From: RPQJ01 sp963778185
Lineage (GTDB): Bacteria; Pseudomonadota; Gammaproteobacteria; Steroidobacterales; Steroidobacteraceae
Assembly: GCA_963778185.1 (NCBI GenBank)
Contig: CAVZTF010000003.1
Span: 1,612,001-1,676,000 of the forward strand
Reading direction: 5' to 3'
Length of the DNA: 64,000 nucleotides
Shown here: piece by piece, positions 36,035-45,445 of the stretch
Layout of the letters: each line of letters opens with the position of its first letter
Position numbering within the stretch: position 1 is the first letter of the stretch
Position numbers and translations under genes: made by a program
The notes under the pieces: generated by a model
Databases searched by the model: none
What the model saw: only the letters and a program-made list of their open reading frames with translations
Told to the model about the DNA's origin: nothing

Positions 36035-36631
36035 ATGTACGCCCTTTCGCAGGAGGTCCTGCGCACGGACATCTCGGGGATGCCACTGGAGTGGATCGAC
36101 TACCGGGACGCCGTTCGTCTGCATTTCATGGGCCAGGTGGCCTACTCGTTCGGGCAGCCGTTGTTCGAGCTGCGGGGCGGCACCAACGCCCGGACGGGCT
36201 GCCGCACGATGGTGGAGATCAGCTCCATCGTCGCCACGATCGGGCACAGCCACGCCCCTCGGAACCTGCACCACGGCTACGTCCCGCCGCTGAACAACGA
36301 GACCCTGTTCCGCCGCGATGCGCACCTGTGCCTGTATTGCGGGCAGCGCTTCTCATCGGGACAGCTTTCGCGCGACCACGTGACGCCGCTGTCGCGCGGC
36401 GGCAAGGATGTCTGGAACAACGTGGTGACGGCGTGTCGCCGCTGCAACAACCTCAAGGCCTGGCGGACGCCCGAGCAGGCCAGGCTGCAGTTGCTCGCCA
36501 TCCCGTTCACGCCGAGCTATGCGGAGTACATCTATCTGAAGGGCCGGCGCGTGCTGGCTGACCAGATGGAGTACCTGCTCGCGCACTTCCCGCGCTCGAG
36601 CCCGCTGCACAAGCGCCTGAATGGAAAATAG
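36035..36631 (+). CDS. HNH endonuclease
   Basis: A 198-residue protein. A C-terminal-central HNH/McrA-like domain has the zinc knuckle pairs CLYCG and CRRCN. Between them is the catalytic block LSRDHVTPLSRGGKDVWNN (His and Asn of HNH). The N-terminal ~90 residues are conserved in a common proteobacterial HNH family with no known target. ATG 36035 begins the conserved region; the frame extends upstream without supporting sequence. The stop codon lies inside a long palindrome that follows. Confidence 0.85.
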   Translation: MYALSQEVLRTDISGMPLEWIDYRDAVRLHFMGQVAYSFGQPLFELRGGTNARTGCRTMVEISSIVATIGHSHAPRNLHHGYVPPLNNETLFRRDAHLCLYCGQRFSSGQLSRDHVTPLSRGGKDVWNNVVTACRRCNNLKAWRTPEQARLQLLAIPFTPSYAEYIYLKGRRVLADQMEYLLAHFPRSSPLHKRLNGK

Positions 36632-36688
36632 GGGACATTCACCTGTTTTTCGCGGTCGCGAAGAACAGGTGAATGTCCCTTAATTTCT
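36623..36688. repeat. Long near-perfect palindrome (REP-like hairpin) between convergent genes
   Basis: Two arms, 36623-36654 and 36657-36688, pair over about 32 bases around a two-base centre (GT at 36655-36656). The core arm GGGACATTCACCTGTT pairs perfectly with AACAGGTGAATGTCCC, and the inner TCGCG pairs with CGCGA. Only one mismatch and a few G:T pairs occur in the outer part. It begins in the stop codon of the HNH gene and ends in the stop codon of the DUF4287 gene, so it could serve both as a bidirectional terminator. Its size and AT-rich ends also resemble dispersed REP elements. Confidence 0.75.
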
Positions 36689-37262
36689 ATTCAGCGGCGT
36701 CGTAGGCCTGCCGGATCCAGCCGACCAGCTCCGCGTCCACCTCGGAGGCGGCCGTCAGCTTCACCTTGTACTGGCACATGCCGCCCGGTTTCTCCGCCAG
36801 CAGGCGGTCGGTCGGTGGCAGGCCCTTCGCGTTCAGGCCCACGTCCACCCGCGTGGCGCTTCCCGGCCCGATCATCGCGAACTGCTTCTTGCGCCGCAGG
36901 CTCACGTAGCCCTTCTTGGGCGCCATCTCGAACTCGCCGAACTTGCCGATCGCGACCATCAGCTTGTCGTGGATCGGGCGCAGGCCTGCCTTCTTGTCGG
37001 CGTAGATGCCCGATAGCACGTCGTCCGTCGACAGGCCGGCCGTCTCAGCCGCGCTCTGGCCGTCGGATGCGAGCGCCACGTGCACGAGCGTGTTCGCGTC
37101 GCCGTAGCCCAGGCCGAGCTTGTCCATCGCGAAGCTGCGCAGCTCGCCGTGCTTCGCAAGTCCGCTGCCCTGCAACAGGGTGCGCAACTGGGCCAGCGTC
37201 CTGCCGGTCTTCGTCTCGATGTTGCGGACCTGCGTGTCGCGCGCCTTGTCGAGTGTACTCAT
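36687..37262 (-). CDS. DUF4287/DUF5655 domain protein
   Basis: A 191-residue soluble protein. The N-terminal DUF4287 region (ETKTGRTLAQLRTLLQGSGL, then LGLGYGDANTLVH) is followed by a DUF5655-type C-terminal domain (FGEFEMAPKKGYVSLRRKKQ). ATG 37262 has a strong GGAGGAAAT site; the longer open frame upstream is non-conserved. It is 29 bp downstream of the GNAT gene and may share its transcript. No enzymatic residues are known for this family. Confidence 0.82.
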   Translation of the reverse strand: MSTLDKARDTQVRNIETKTGRTLAQLRTLLQGSGLAKHGELRSFAMDKLGLGYGDANTLVHVALASDGQSAAETAGLSTDDVLSGIYADKKAGLRPIHDKLMVAIGKFGEFEMAPKKGYVSLRRKKQFAMIGPGSATRVDVGLNAKGLPPTDRLLAEKPGGMCQYKVKLTAASEVDAELVGWIRQAYDAAE

Positions 37263-37291
37263 GGCAATTTCCTCCGGATGGTCATCAGCGG

Positions 37292-37783
37292 TCAGGCCAG
37301 TCGCGCCATCAGGAACGCATCGTAGTACTGGCCGTCCAACAGCAGGTAGTTCCGCAACAGCCCCTCGTTCTCGAAGCAGGACCGGCGATAGAGCGCGATG
37401 GCCGCGAGGTTGTCGGCCCGGACCACGAGCTCGATCCGGGTCAGGCCGCGGGCGAGCGCGGTTTCGACCGTTGCCATGAGCAGGCGTCCGCCGACGCCCC
37501 CACCCCGGTGGGTCGCGGCCACTCCCATCCCGAGTACGCCGCCGTGGCTCAGGGTCGCGTGCGCCTTTGGCGTGACGTCGCACCAGCCGACGACCTGCCC
37601 TGCGTCGACCGCGACGAACGCCGCTGCGCCGCTGCGCAGGTTATTGAGCACGAAGCGGCGGACCTGGGTCAGCGGCGGGGCCTCGAGGAAGGCGAGATAG
37701 TGCCGTTCGCGTGCGACGCCATCGAGCACCTCGCGGAAGCCCGCGACGTGACGGCGTTCGATGGGGACGATTTCGACGGTCAT
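37292..37783 (-). CDS. GNAT family N-acetyltransferase
   Basis: A 163-residue single-domain acetyltransferase. The acetyl-CoA loop motif A reads MGVAATHRGGGVGGRLLMA, and motif B is ELVVRADNLAAIALYRRSCF, both as expected for GNAT enzymes of the RimI/PhnO kind. It transfers acetyl from acetyl-CoA to an amine; the substrate cannot be read from the sequence. It is divergent from the exonuclease gene (62 bp). Confidence 0.85.
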   Translation of the reverse strand: MTVEIVPIERRHVAGFREVLDGVARERHYLAFLEAPPLTQVRRFVLNNLRSGAAAFVAVDAGQVVGWCDVTPKAHATLSHGGVLGMGVAATHRGGGVGGRLLMATVETALARGLTRIELVVRADNLAAIALYRRSCFENEGLLRNYLLLDGQYYDAFLMARLA

Positions 37784-37845
37784 GTACGGCCTGCCGCCCC
37801 GGCGCCCGGCCGCGGGCCTGTTCCCGCGGGCGTGTCTCGCTCAGA

Positions 37846-38745
37846 ATGCCGCCCGTGCTCTACCTTGTCGATGCCAGCGTATTCATCTTCCGGGCCTACT
37901 ACTCGGTGCCGGTCGACATCGCCGACCCGCAAGGCAACCCGGTCAACGCGGTACACGGATTCGCGCGATTCCTCGGCGACCTGCTCGAGAAGGAGTTGCC
38001 GCGGCACATCGCGGTCGCGTTCGACGAGAGCCTCGAGCAATCGTATCGCAACGAGATCTACCCGGCCTACAAGGCCAACCGCGAGCCGGCCCCGGCCGAG
38101 TTGAAGCACCAGTTCGGTCTGTGCCGGGAACTGGTGCGCGCGCTCGGCGTGGCGGAGTTCGGCAGTTCGCGCTACGAGGCCGACGACATCATCGGGACGC
38201 TGGCCACGCGCGCCCGTGCCGCCGGCATGCCGGTGACCATCGCTAGCCGCGACAAGGACCTCACGCAACTGGTCGGCGCGCACGACACCTACTGGGACGC
38301 CGTGGCCGACGTGCGCTACGGCTACGACGACATCGAGGAGCGCTTCGGCGTGATTCCGGAGCGCATCGCCGATTTCCTGGCGCTGATGGGCGATGCGGTG
38401 GACAACATCCCGGGCGTGCCGGGAGTCGGCCGCAAGACGGCGGCGACCCTGCTGAAGCATTTCGACACCCTGCCCGGCGTGTTCGAGAATCTGGTGGCCA
38501 TACCGAAGCTCAAGTTCCGCGGCGCCGCGTTCGTCGCCGAAAGCCTGCGCGAGCATCGGGAGGATGCCTTCCTCTCGCGCCAGCTCACGGGAATCGCCTG
38601 CGACATGCCGCTCGCGGCCGAACTCGAGGACCTCGGCCGCCGCGTTCCGGACCTCGCTGCCGTCGCGAGCTTCTACGACTCGGTCGGCTTCGGGCGGATG
38701 CTGCGCGAGCAGGCAAAACGGGTCGCGGAGAAGTGTCCGGCGTGA
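37846..38745 (+). CDS. 5'-3' exonuclease (ExoIX/PolA-N type)
   Basis: A 299-residue FEN-type nuclease without a polymerase domain. Metal-binding acidic residues lie in YLVDASVFIFRAYY, RYEADDIIGTLA and IASRDKDLTQLV. The helix-three-turn-helix DNA-binding motif reads DNIPGVPGVGRKTAATLL. It probably removes 5' flaps or RNA primers alongside PolA. ATG 37846 begins the conserved N-terminus. The stop overlaps the fructosamine-kinase-like gene by GTGA, so the two are translated together. Confidence 0.88.
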   Translation: MPPVLYLVDASVFIFRAYYSVPVDIADPQGNPVNAVHGFARFLGDLLEKELPRHIAVAFDESLEQSYRNEIYPAYKANREPAPAELKHQFGLCRELVRALGVAEFGSSRYEADDIIGTLATRARAAGMPVTIASRDKDLTQLVGAHDTYWDAVADVRYGYDDIEERFGVIPERIADFLALMGDAVDNIPGVPGVGRKTAATLLKHFDTLPGVFENLVAIPKLKFRGAAFVAESLREHREDAFLSRQLTGIACDMPLAAELEDLGRRVPDLAAVASFYDSVGFGRMLREQAKRVAEKCPA

Positions 38746-39644
38746 CGTTTCAATCGCCGGGTCGCGCGACAGCGCTCGTTGATGCGCTCGGCAGGGCGAC
38801 CGGCCTGCGCTTCCAACCCTTGCCGTCGGCCGAAGTGGGCGGCGGCTGCATCAACGAGTGCCTGCGCTGGGAGACCAGCGGCGGCCCGACCTTCGTGAAA
38901 CTTGGGCCCGCCGAGCGCCTGGTCATGTTCGACGCCGAGGCGGACGGACTGTGCGAACTCGCGGCCGCACGAGCCATCCGGGTGCCCGGCGTGCTCGGCC
39001 GTGGCGTGACAGCGGACCAGGCCTTTCTCGCGCTCGAATGGATCGATTTGGGCGCACCGTCGGCCCGCAGCGAAACCCTGCTCGGCGAGCAGCTCGCTGC
39101 CCTGCACCGGGTGACCGGGCCGCGCTTCGGCTGGCACCGGGACAACACGATCGGCAGCACGCCGCAAAGCAATGACGAGAGCGACGACTGGGCACGCTTC
39201 TACGTCGAGCGCCGCCTGAGGTTCCAGCTCGAGCTTGCCGAGCGCAGTGGACACGGCGGCCAGCTCACCGAACACGGCCACCAGCTCTGCCAGCAAGTGC
39301 ACGCTTTCTTCGACGGCTATCATCCCTTGCCGTCGCTGCTGCACGGCGACCTGTGGGGCGGAAACCGGGCGGCGGCGCGCTCCGGCGAACCCGTGGTCTT
39401 CGACCCGGCCGTGTACTTCGGCGACCGCGAGGCGGATATCGCCATGACCCGGTTGTTCGGCGGGTTCGGTGCTGGTTTTTACGCGGCGTACCAGTCGTCG
39501 TGGCCGCTGGACCCGGGCGCCGGCCTGCGCCGCGACCTCTACAATCTCTATCACGTGCTCAATCATCTCAACCTGTTCGGTGGCGGCTACCGGGCGCAGG
39601 CGCGGGCGATGATCGACGGGTTGCTCGCCTTGACCAGGGGATAA
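38742..39644 (+). CDS. Fructosamine-3-kinase family protein
   Basis: A 300-residue kinase-like protein of the FN3K family. The ATP-binding part includes CINECLRWE and FVKLG. The catalytic loop is HGDLWGGN (from residue 201), followed by the metal-binding VVFDPAVYFGDREADIAM. FN3K enzymes phosphorylate ketoamines on glycated proteins, marking them for repair. I prefer GTG 38742 (GTGA overlap, with GGAG eleven bases upstream) over GTG 38733. The last 77 bases overlap, antisense, the 3' end of the BatA/VWA gene. Confidence 0.85.
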   Translation: MTFQSPGRATALVDALGRATGLRFQPLPSAEVGGGCINECLRWETSGGPTFVKLGPAERLVMFDAEADGLCELAAARAIRVPGVLGRGVTADQAFLALEWIDLGAPSARSETLLGEQLAALHRVTGPRFGWHRDNTIGSTPQSNDESDDWARFYVERRLRFQLELAERSGHGGQLTEHGHQLCQQVHAFFDGYHPLPSLLHGDLWGGNRAAARSGEPVVFDPAVYFGDREADIAMTRLFGGFGAGFYAAYQSSWPLDPGAGLRRDLYNLYHVLNHLNLFGGGYRAQARAMIDGLLALTRG

Positions 39645-42600
39645 GTGCCAGCCGGCTGCGATCCGCCAGGACGCCGGCAAGGAACAGCGCAAGTGCGAGC
39701 GCAATCAGCGAGCGATTGACGTCGGCGTGCTCACCCGGGCCGGTCCGGGGCGCTGCCAGTGCGGCGGGGTCCCAGTCGCGAACGAGACCGTCACGCTTCC
39801 ACTCGTCGAGCGCCGGATTCATTCCCCACGCCTCGTCTTCCGCAGGATTGCGCCGCAAGTGCAGCAGCCGTTGCGCACCGACGGAGGTGGACAATGCGAT
39901 CGTGTAGAGCCCGGAGTCGTCGTCCCGGAACATCGCGCGCAACCGGCCCGGGGCGACGTAGTCAGCCGTGATGTCACGGACCTCGCCCGTCGGCGTCGTC
40001 ACCCGCAACGAGGCTCCGGCGGGATCGGCCCAACCTTCGGCGTCGCGCAGGTCCGCATCGATCTGCAAGCTGTCCGTCCGGTCGATCGCGGTCACGGCGA
40101 GCAGCCCGTCGCGAGGCGTGCCGCCCACCCAGCCGACGAGCCCGCCGACGAGGCGCGGCCATTGTGGCCAGCGCAACCACGCGGGCGTCCAGCGCCCGAG
40201 GCCGCTGGTGACCGCAGCGACGCGGCCCTGGCCCGACGACTGCAGCGCTATCAACGGATCGCCACGCTCCGTCCGCACGACGATGGTTGCCTGCGGGCGC
40301 GAGCGCGTCACGGAATAGGCGGCAATGGTGGGCCAGTCGTCCAGCATGCCCGGCACAAAGGGGAAGGGCCGGTCCTGCACCGCCGCGATCGTTCCGCGCT
40401 CGACGCGGGCACGGCGTCGTTCGAGCTCCGTGCTCATCGTCCGCGGCAGTTCCGCCGCTTCATTCACCCGCAGGACCCGTCCGGAGGCGGGGTCGACGAG
40501 CCGACCAAGGGCCTGCAGGTCGGCATCCGGACCGACCGCAAGCGCGATCGTCTCGATGCGCGCACGGCCGAGCCGTGTACGCAGCTCGTCGAGCGGCGCC
40601 TCGTCCACGAAGCCGTCCGTCACGATCACCAGGATGCGTCGAGCGGCGCCCGAGCGCTCGAGCTCGCCAATTGCGACGTCGAGCGCCGGCGCGAGCCTCG
40701 TGCCGCCGCGCGGCGTGGATCGCCAGTCCCGTCCGAGCGAGGCCCTGGCCTCTGGCGCCGGCCCGAGCGGGAGGAGCACGTGCGGCTCGACGTCGAAGAC
40801 GACGAGACCGAGCGAATCGCGGTCCGCCAGAGCGCTCGCGGCATCGAGGACCGCGCGCTGCGCGTGGCGGAAGCGATCCACGCCACCGCTGCCCCGGCCC
40901 ATGCTGCCCGACTTGTCGACGACGAATACGACGCTTGCCGGCTGATCGAGCGCCGCGGGCTCGGACCTGACGGGCAGTACCGACTCGAGCAGCGACTCCC
41001 GGTAGCCGCCGCCCGTGTAGGAGCGCTCGCCGCCGAGCGCCAGCAGGCCGAGCCCGCGGTCCTGCACAGCGGAGACCAGCACAGCCCAGAAGCGCGCACC
41101 GGCATCCGAAAACGCGACGTCGTCGAGCACGACGGCCCGGTAGCCATCCAGGCGGTCCGTGTAGGCGTCGGAGCGGAAGGCAGGGATGACGTCCACCGCC
41201 CAGCCACCTTCGGCGAGACTGCGCGCGAGCGGCCCGGGCGAGCCCTGCACGTACAGGATGGACGCGCGTTCGGTCACATCGACGACCGCCGCGCGCTGAC
41301 GCGCGTCGAGGGTTTCTCCGGACGATTCCCGTTCGACTGCAACGTCCACGAGCAGGGGGCCGCCTTCGCCGGCGGCGAATTCGAGCGTGGCCCGTCCGTC
41401 GCCGTCCGTGGCGCCGGATGCGGTCTGTATTCCGCCGTCAGGCTCGTGCGCGGTCGCCGTGACCCGCAACGGCTCGTCGAGCTGCCCGGCCAGCCACGCG
41501 TCGACGCGGACCCGCTGGCCCACCTGCGCGTGGCTCGGGGCCAGCACGTCGACGATGCGTACGGCGGGTGGCGGGCGGCCCACGGCAATCCACTGCACCG
41601 GTAGCCCTGCGTCGCGGGCGGCGCGCAACGCGCGTGACGCATCACCCGCGTTCTCGTGCGCGTCCGAGACCAGGACCACCGCCGAAAGTGGCGTTGCGGC
41701 GTGTGCGACCAGCGCCGACTCGAGCGCCCGTTCGATGTTGGTGGAGGTGGGCTGCAAGCCTGCACTTGTGTCCGGCACCGCAGGCCGGCCGCCGAACTCG
41801 ATCAGCCTCGGGTCGCCGTCATCGCGCTCCTGCGCACCCTGGACGAGCTGTGCGACCGCTGCATCGGCGGCCGCGCGCGGCACGCTGTTCGAGCGGTCCA
41901 CGAGAACGAGCAAGGCGGGCTTGCCGAGCTCATCCAGCCACCCGGCGCCGAGCGCTGCCGATACGAGTGCGGCGACCGCCGCGCCCTGCAATATCATCGC
42001 GAGCAAGGCCCGGACGTGTTCGCGCAGGCGACGCCATTGGCGGACGACCGCGACGACTTCCCATAGCAGCACGAGCAACGCAGCCAGGAGCAACGGCCGG
42101 GCGAGGCTGCGCAGGCGGGACTCCTGCGGCGGCTCCCGTCCAGCCGCGGCCTCCAATTGCCTCACGGGGACGATTTTCGATGCCGCAGGTCCGCGGTCGG
42201 CAAGCACGATGTCGTCGAGCAGCCGGGCACCCACCAGCTGCTCGAGCAGGAACGCCGCGACCAGCGCGGTTTCGGGGCGCCGGGCGGCGTCCGTTGACGA
42301 GAAATCGAGCACGGTCTCCAGGACTGCGGGCGTTCCGGCGCGGCTCACGACCAGCGGCTCATCGCCCGCGGCGAGCAGCACCCTGTCGCCCGGCCGCCGC
42401 TCGATGCGCCCGGCAGTCCGTAAGGCCTGCGGATCCAGCTGGAAACGGCTCGGTCCTGGAACGGATGACGACCACTCGAGGGGTCCGGCAAGGCTCGAGG
42501 GAATCTGGTCGGCGACTACGCGGAGTACCGCGACGCCGCGCACGAGCGCGCCCTCGCCGCAGGCGACGCGGGCCTCGACGTCGGTAGCCTCCGACGAGAC

Positions 42601-43566
42601 GAGCTCGATGGCCGGATGGGCGCGCAGCGCGGCGAGCAGGGCGCGCGGGCAGTTCGGTTCCGTCGCGATCGGATGAGGACCGAGCGCCGTGAGGTCGAGA
42701 ACGATGGCGTCGTCGGCAACGAGCTCATCGGCGGGCGCCAGGAACGCGCGCGCCTGGCTCGATGCGGCGATCGTCGCGCGGACCGTCACCGCACCACCCG
42801 CCTCCACGCTGTGGCGGGACCGGGCGATTTCCCCGGCGTCGGTGGTGATCACGATCTCGCGCGATTCGGCCTCGGTTCCGCCGTTCGCGATCTTGAAGAG
42901 CAGTGCATGGCGTTGCGGGTCGCGGAGGTCGCGCCGCGCGGATGCGCGCTCCAGTCCGACATTGTGCGAGGCACGCGAGACCTGGAATACACGATCCGGA
43001 GCGGCTCCCCCCGGCCAGTCGAGCACGACGGCATCCGCTCCGTCCGTCAGCAGCCAGTGCTGGGCGTTCTTGCGCAGGAGTGCCGCGGGAGGGGCCGCCG
43101 GCTCCCGGCTGCCCGCGGATGCAAGGATGCTCGCGACCGTCGTGTCGTCCAGCCTGTCGAAGCTGCGCCAGGGATCACCCAGCGTGCGCACTACGATCTC
43201 GCCGGCGTGTGCGTCCGCCAGTGCGGCTCGTACCTGGGCGAGGCCCTCCTCCAGGCGCGAGTCGCGAGTCTCTCGGGCAAGCATGCTCAGGGAATCGTCG
43301 ACCCAGACGGCGACGTGGCCCTGTCGAGTCGGCCACTGCGGGCCGGCGAGTGCGATGACCAGCAATGCGGCGAGCAATGCGCGCCGCCTCCATGCCGGGT
43401 CGGGAGGACGGTGCCGGCCGGTCGCCGCACTCTCGGCAGTGGCCCGCCGCCACAACACGAGGCTCGAAACGGGAACGCCGAGCCTCCGCGGGCCGCTGCG
43501 ATGCAGCCACCGGATCGCCGGAACGAGCAGCAGGCCAGCCAGCAGCAGCGGTGCCGCGAAGCTCAA
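39568..43566 (-). CDS. Fused BatA-like and VWA/glutamine-amidotransferase-like membrane protein
   Basis: A single frame of 1332 residues. It starts with the BatA N-terminal segment LSFAAPLLLAGLLLVPAIRW, with a second helix near LLAALLVIALAG. The first VWA-like domain has the MIDAS variant DDSLS. A BatA-style C-terminal helix (LARPLLLAALLVLLWEVVAVV) and a further hydrophobic stretch then lead into a second part with VWA motifs DRSNS and, later, DKSGSM. Between these lies a ThuA/glutamine-amidotransferase-like region (GLGLLALGGERSYTGGGY). A last transmembrane helix lies near the C-terminus. The start is TTG 43566, overlapping the DUF58 stop (TTGA). Related proteins are usually two genes. It should act in the inner membrane with the MoxR and DUF58 proteins. 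Confidence 0.8.
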   Translation of the reverse strand: MSFAAPLLLAGLLLVPAIRWLHRSGPRRLGVPVSSLVLWRRATAESAATGRHRPPDPAWRRRALLAALLVIALAGPQWPTRQGHVAVWVDDSLSMLARETRDSRLEEGLAQVRAALADAHAGEIVVRTLGDPWRSFDRLDDTTVASILASAGSREPAAPPAALLRKNAQHWLLTDGADAVVLDWPGGAAPDRVFQVSRASHNVGLERASARRDLRDPQRHALLFKIANGGTEAESREIVITTDAGEIARSRHSVEAGGAVTVRATIAASSQARAFLAPADELVADDAIVLDLTALGPHPIATEPNCPRALLAALRAHPAIELVSSEATDVEARVACGEGALVRGVAVLRVVADQIPSSLAGPLEWSSSVPGPSRFQLDPQALRTAGRIERRPGDRVLLAAGDEPLVVSRAGTPAVLETVLDFSSTDAARRPETALVAAFLLEQLVGARLLDDIVLADRGPAASKIVPVRQLEAAAGREPPQESRLRSLARPLLLAALLVLLWEVVAVVRQWRRLREHVRALLAMILQGAAVAALVSAALGAGWLDELGKPALLVLVDRSNSVPRAAADAAVAQLVQGAQERDDGDPRLIEFGGRPAVPDTSAGLQPTSTNIERALESALVAHAATPLSAVVLVSDAHENAGDASRALRAARDAGLPVQWIAVGRPPPAVRIVDVLAPSHAQVGQRVRVDAWLAGQLDEPLRVTATAHEPDGGIQTASGATDGDGRATLEFAAGEGGPLLVDVAVERESSGETLDARQRAAVVDVTERASILYVQGSPGPLARSLAEGGWAVDVIPAFRSDAYTDRLDGYRAVVLDDVAFSDAGARFWAVLVSAVQDRGLGLLALGGERSYTGGGYRESLLESVLPVRSEPAALDQPASVVFVVDKSGSMGRGSGGVDRFRHAQRAVLDAASALADRDSLGLVVFDVEPHVLLPLGPAPEARASLGRDWRSTPRGGTRLAPALDVAIGELERSGAARRILVIVTDGFVDEAPLDELRTRLGRARIETIALAVGPDADLQALGRLVDPASGRVLRVNEAAELPRTMSTELERRRARVERGTIAAVQDRPFPFVPGMLDDWPTIAAYSVTRSRPQATIVVRTERGDPLIALQSSGQGRVAAVTSGLGRWTPAWLRWPQWPRLVGGLVGWVGGTPRDGLLAVTAIDRTDSLQIDADLRDAEGWADPAGASLRVTTPTGEVRDITADYVAPGRLRAMFRDDDSGLYTIALSTSVGAQRLLHLRRNPAEDEAWGMNPALDEWKRDGLVRDWDPAALAAPRTGPGEHADVNRSLIALALALFLAGVLADRSRLALIPWSRRATRRSSPAPAPGSRHRTG

Positions 43567-44462
43567 CAAGCGGATCGCGCCTGCACCAGGTGTCGTATCA
43601 GCGCGGGTTGCCAGGGCAGGGCGACGTCCCATGCCGTGAAGGCGATGCCGCTGCGGCGACAGTACGCCCGCAGCCGGCCGGTCATGGCCCCGCGCTCGTT
43701 GTCCGCGGAGGCGGCCGACACCTCGTCGGCGCGTGCCGGCATCCTGGCGCCCGTCTCGACGTCGACGAGATCGACATCCCCCGTTTCCGGCAGCCGCGTC
43801 TCGCCTGGGTCGGTGACCTGCAGCGCGTGCAGCGACGTGCATCGCTGCAGCACTTCACCCAGGTCCCGACGCATTTCGTCGGCGGCGAGGAAGTCGCTGA
43901 TGGCGAACACCGACGCGGCGCCGTGGATGCGGCGCGCGCACGCCCCGAGGTCGGAGCCTTCGCCGGAGGCGGCCGGCTGCAACTGGCGGAGCATGCGCAC
44001 GATGGCCGCGAAGTGGGTCTGGCCACGCCCGCGCGGGCACTCGGCGAGCAGGCGGCTGCCGAACGCGAGCAGGCCGACCCGGTGGCCGAGCTCGAGCAGG
44101 GCGTAGCTCATCGCGGCGGCAGCCCGCCGGGCCGCGTGCCACTTCAGCGCGTCGTGCACCACCATCGAGGAGCTCGAGTCGAGCAGCAACGTCCAGTCCG
44201 AGGTCGATTCGGACTCGAACTGGCGAACCGTGGGCCGCCGGCGCCGCGCCGTCTGGCGCCAGTCGATGTGGCGAACCTCGTCCCCGGGCACGTAGTCGCG
44301 ATGATCGAGGTGCTGGATGCCGATGCCGGCCTTGCGCTTGACGGTCCGCGCGCCGAGTGTCCGCGGCTGTCTCTCCGTGAGCAGGAGCGCCGCCGCGCGC
44401 GCGAAGGATTGCAGCTCCGCCTGGCCCGGCAGTCCCTGGCCGCTCAGAGCGTGCGCCGCCAT
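43563..44462 (-). CDS. DUF58 domain protein
   Basis: A 299-residue protein. The DUF58 core is visible as DYVPGDEVRHIDWRQTARRR, followed by VRQFESESTSDWTLLLDSSS. That is a VWA-like fold with the metal site DSSSSM. Such proteins are encoded beside MoxR ATPases in nearly all bacteria and are thought to be their VWA partners. ATG 44462 lies inside the MoxR gene, giving a 19-base overlap. The stop overlaps the next start by TTGA. Confidence 0.87.
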   Translation of the reverse strand: MAAHALSGQGLPGQAELQSFARAAALLLTERQPRTLGARTVKRKAGIGIQHLDHRDYVPGDEVRHIDWRQTARRRRPTVRQFESESTSDWTLLLDSSSSMVVHDALKWHAARRAAAAMSYALLELGHRVGLLAFGSRLLAECPRGRGQTHFAAIVRMLRQLQPAASGEGSDLGACARRIHGAASVFAISDFLAADEMRRDLGEVLQRCTSLHALQVTDPGETRLPETGDVDLVDVETGARMPARADEVSAASADNERGAMTGRLRAYCRRSGIAFTAWDVALPWQPALIRHLVQARSAC

Positions 44463-45445
44463 TCGTCGATCACCGAACGCAGCACGGAGTCCGCGTCGAG
44501 ACCCTCGAGCTCGCTGTCGAGCCGCAGGAGCACCCTGTGACGCAGCACCGGCAGCGCCACGGCCTCGAGATCGGCGACGTCCACGTGGGCGCGGCCAGCC
44601 ATCACCGCGCGCACGCGAGCGGCGCGAATGAGTGCCTGCAATGCGCGCGGGCTGGCACCGTAACGCAGGTGCGTGCGCGCCGCGGGGCTTGCGCCGCCCA
44701 TCTCCGGCTGGGTGGCCAGTACCAGGCTGACCGCCGCCTCCTTGCAGCGCTCGGCAATCAACACGGTGCGGCACAGTGCCGCGATGCGCAGCACGTCGTC
44801 GGGCCCGGCGATCGGGCGCAGGTTGTCGGCGGGCTCCTCATCGAGCGAAACGTCGAGCAGCGCCCGCAGCGACTCGCGTGCGGGGAAGGGTACCCGGAGC
44901 TTGAGCATGAAGCGGTCGAGCTGTGCTTCCGGCAGGGGATAGGTTCCCTCGAGCTCGATCGGGTTCTGCGTCGCGAGCACGCAGAACGGGCTCGGCAGCC
45001 GGTGGCTGGTGCCGGCGTGGGTGACCTGCATTTCCTGCATCGCCTCGAGCAGCGCCGCCTGCGTGCGCGGCGTTGCACGATTTATTTCATCGACCAGCAC
45101 GAGCTGCGCGAAGACCGGTCCAGGACGGAACTCGAAACGCGATTCGCCCCCGGCGGCGGTGGCGTAGATCTCGGCGCCGGTGATGTCGGCCGGCATCAGG
45201 TCCGGCGTGCACTGCACGCGCGACCAGTGCAGGCCGAGCGCGGCTGCCAGCGCCTTGGCGAGATGGGTCTTGCCGAGACCCGGGAGCCCCTCGAGCAGCA
45301 CGTGTCCGCCCGCGAACACGGCCGTGACCAGGTGCTCGACGATCTCGTCCTGCCCGACGATCACGCGGCCGAGCGTTGCGCTCAGTTCCTGCAGTCGGCG
45401 GTGAGCGTCCTGGAATGCGGGGGCGGCGGCCGGATTCGCGCTCAT
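44444..45445 (-). CDS. MoxR family AAA+ ATPase
   Basis: A 333-residue AAA+ chaperone-like ATPase. Walker A is GLPGLGKTH, Walker B is LVLVDEINRA, followed by TQAALLEAMQEMQVT and the sensor region FCVLATQNPIE. MoxR proteins work with VWA proteins to insert metals or remodel large complexes. The start overlaps the upstream gene by ATGA. It is flanked by DUF58 and BatA-type genes, the classical MoxR set. Confidence 0.92.
   Translation of the reverse strand: MSANPAAAPAFQDAHRRLQELSATLGRVIVGQDEIVEHLVTAVFAGGHVLLEGLPGLGKTHLAKALAAALGLHWSRVQCTPDLMPADITGAEIYATAAGGESRFEFRPGPVFAQLVLVDEINRATPRTQAALLEAMQEMQVTHAGTSHRLPSPFCVLATQNPIELEGTYPLPEAQLDRFMLKLRVPFPARESLRALLDVSLDEEPADNLRPIAGPDDVLRIAALCRTVLIAERCKEAAVSLVLATQPEMGGASPAARTHLRYGASPRALQALIRAARVRAVMAGRAHVDVADLEAVALPVLRHRVLLRLDSELEGLDADSVLRSVIDEWRRTL

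Noticed and set aside
39727..41604. 625-codon plus-strand frame
   Set aside because: Antisense to the BatA/VWA gene and without domain features.
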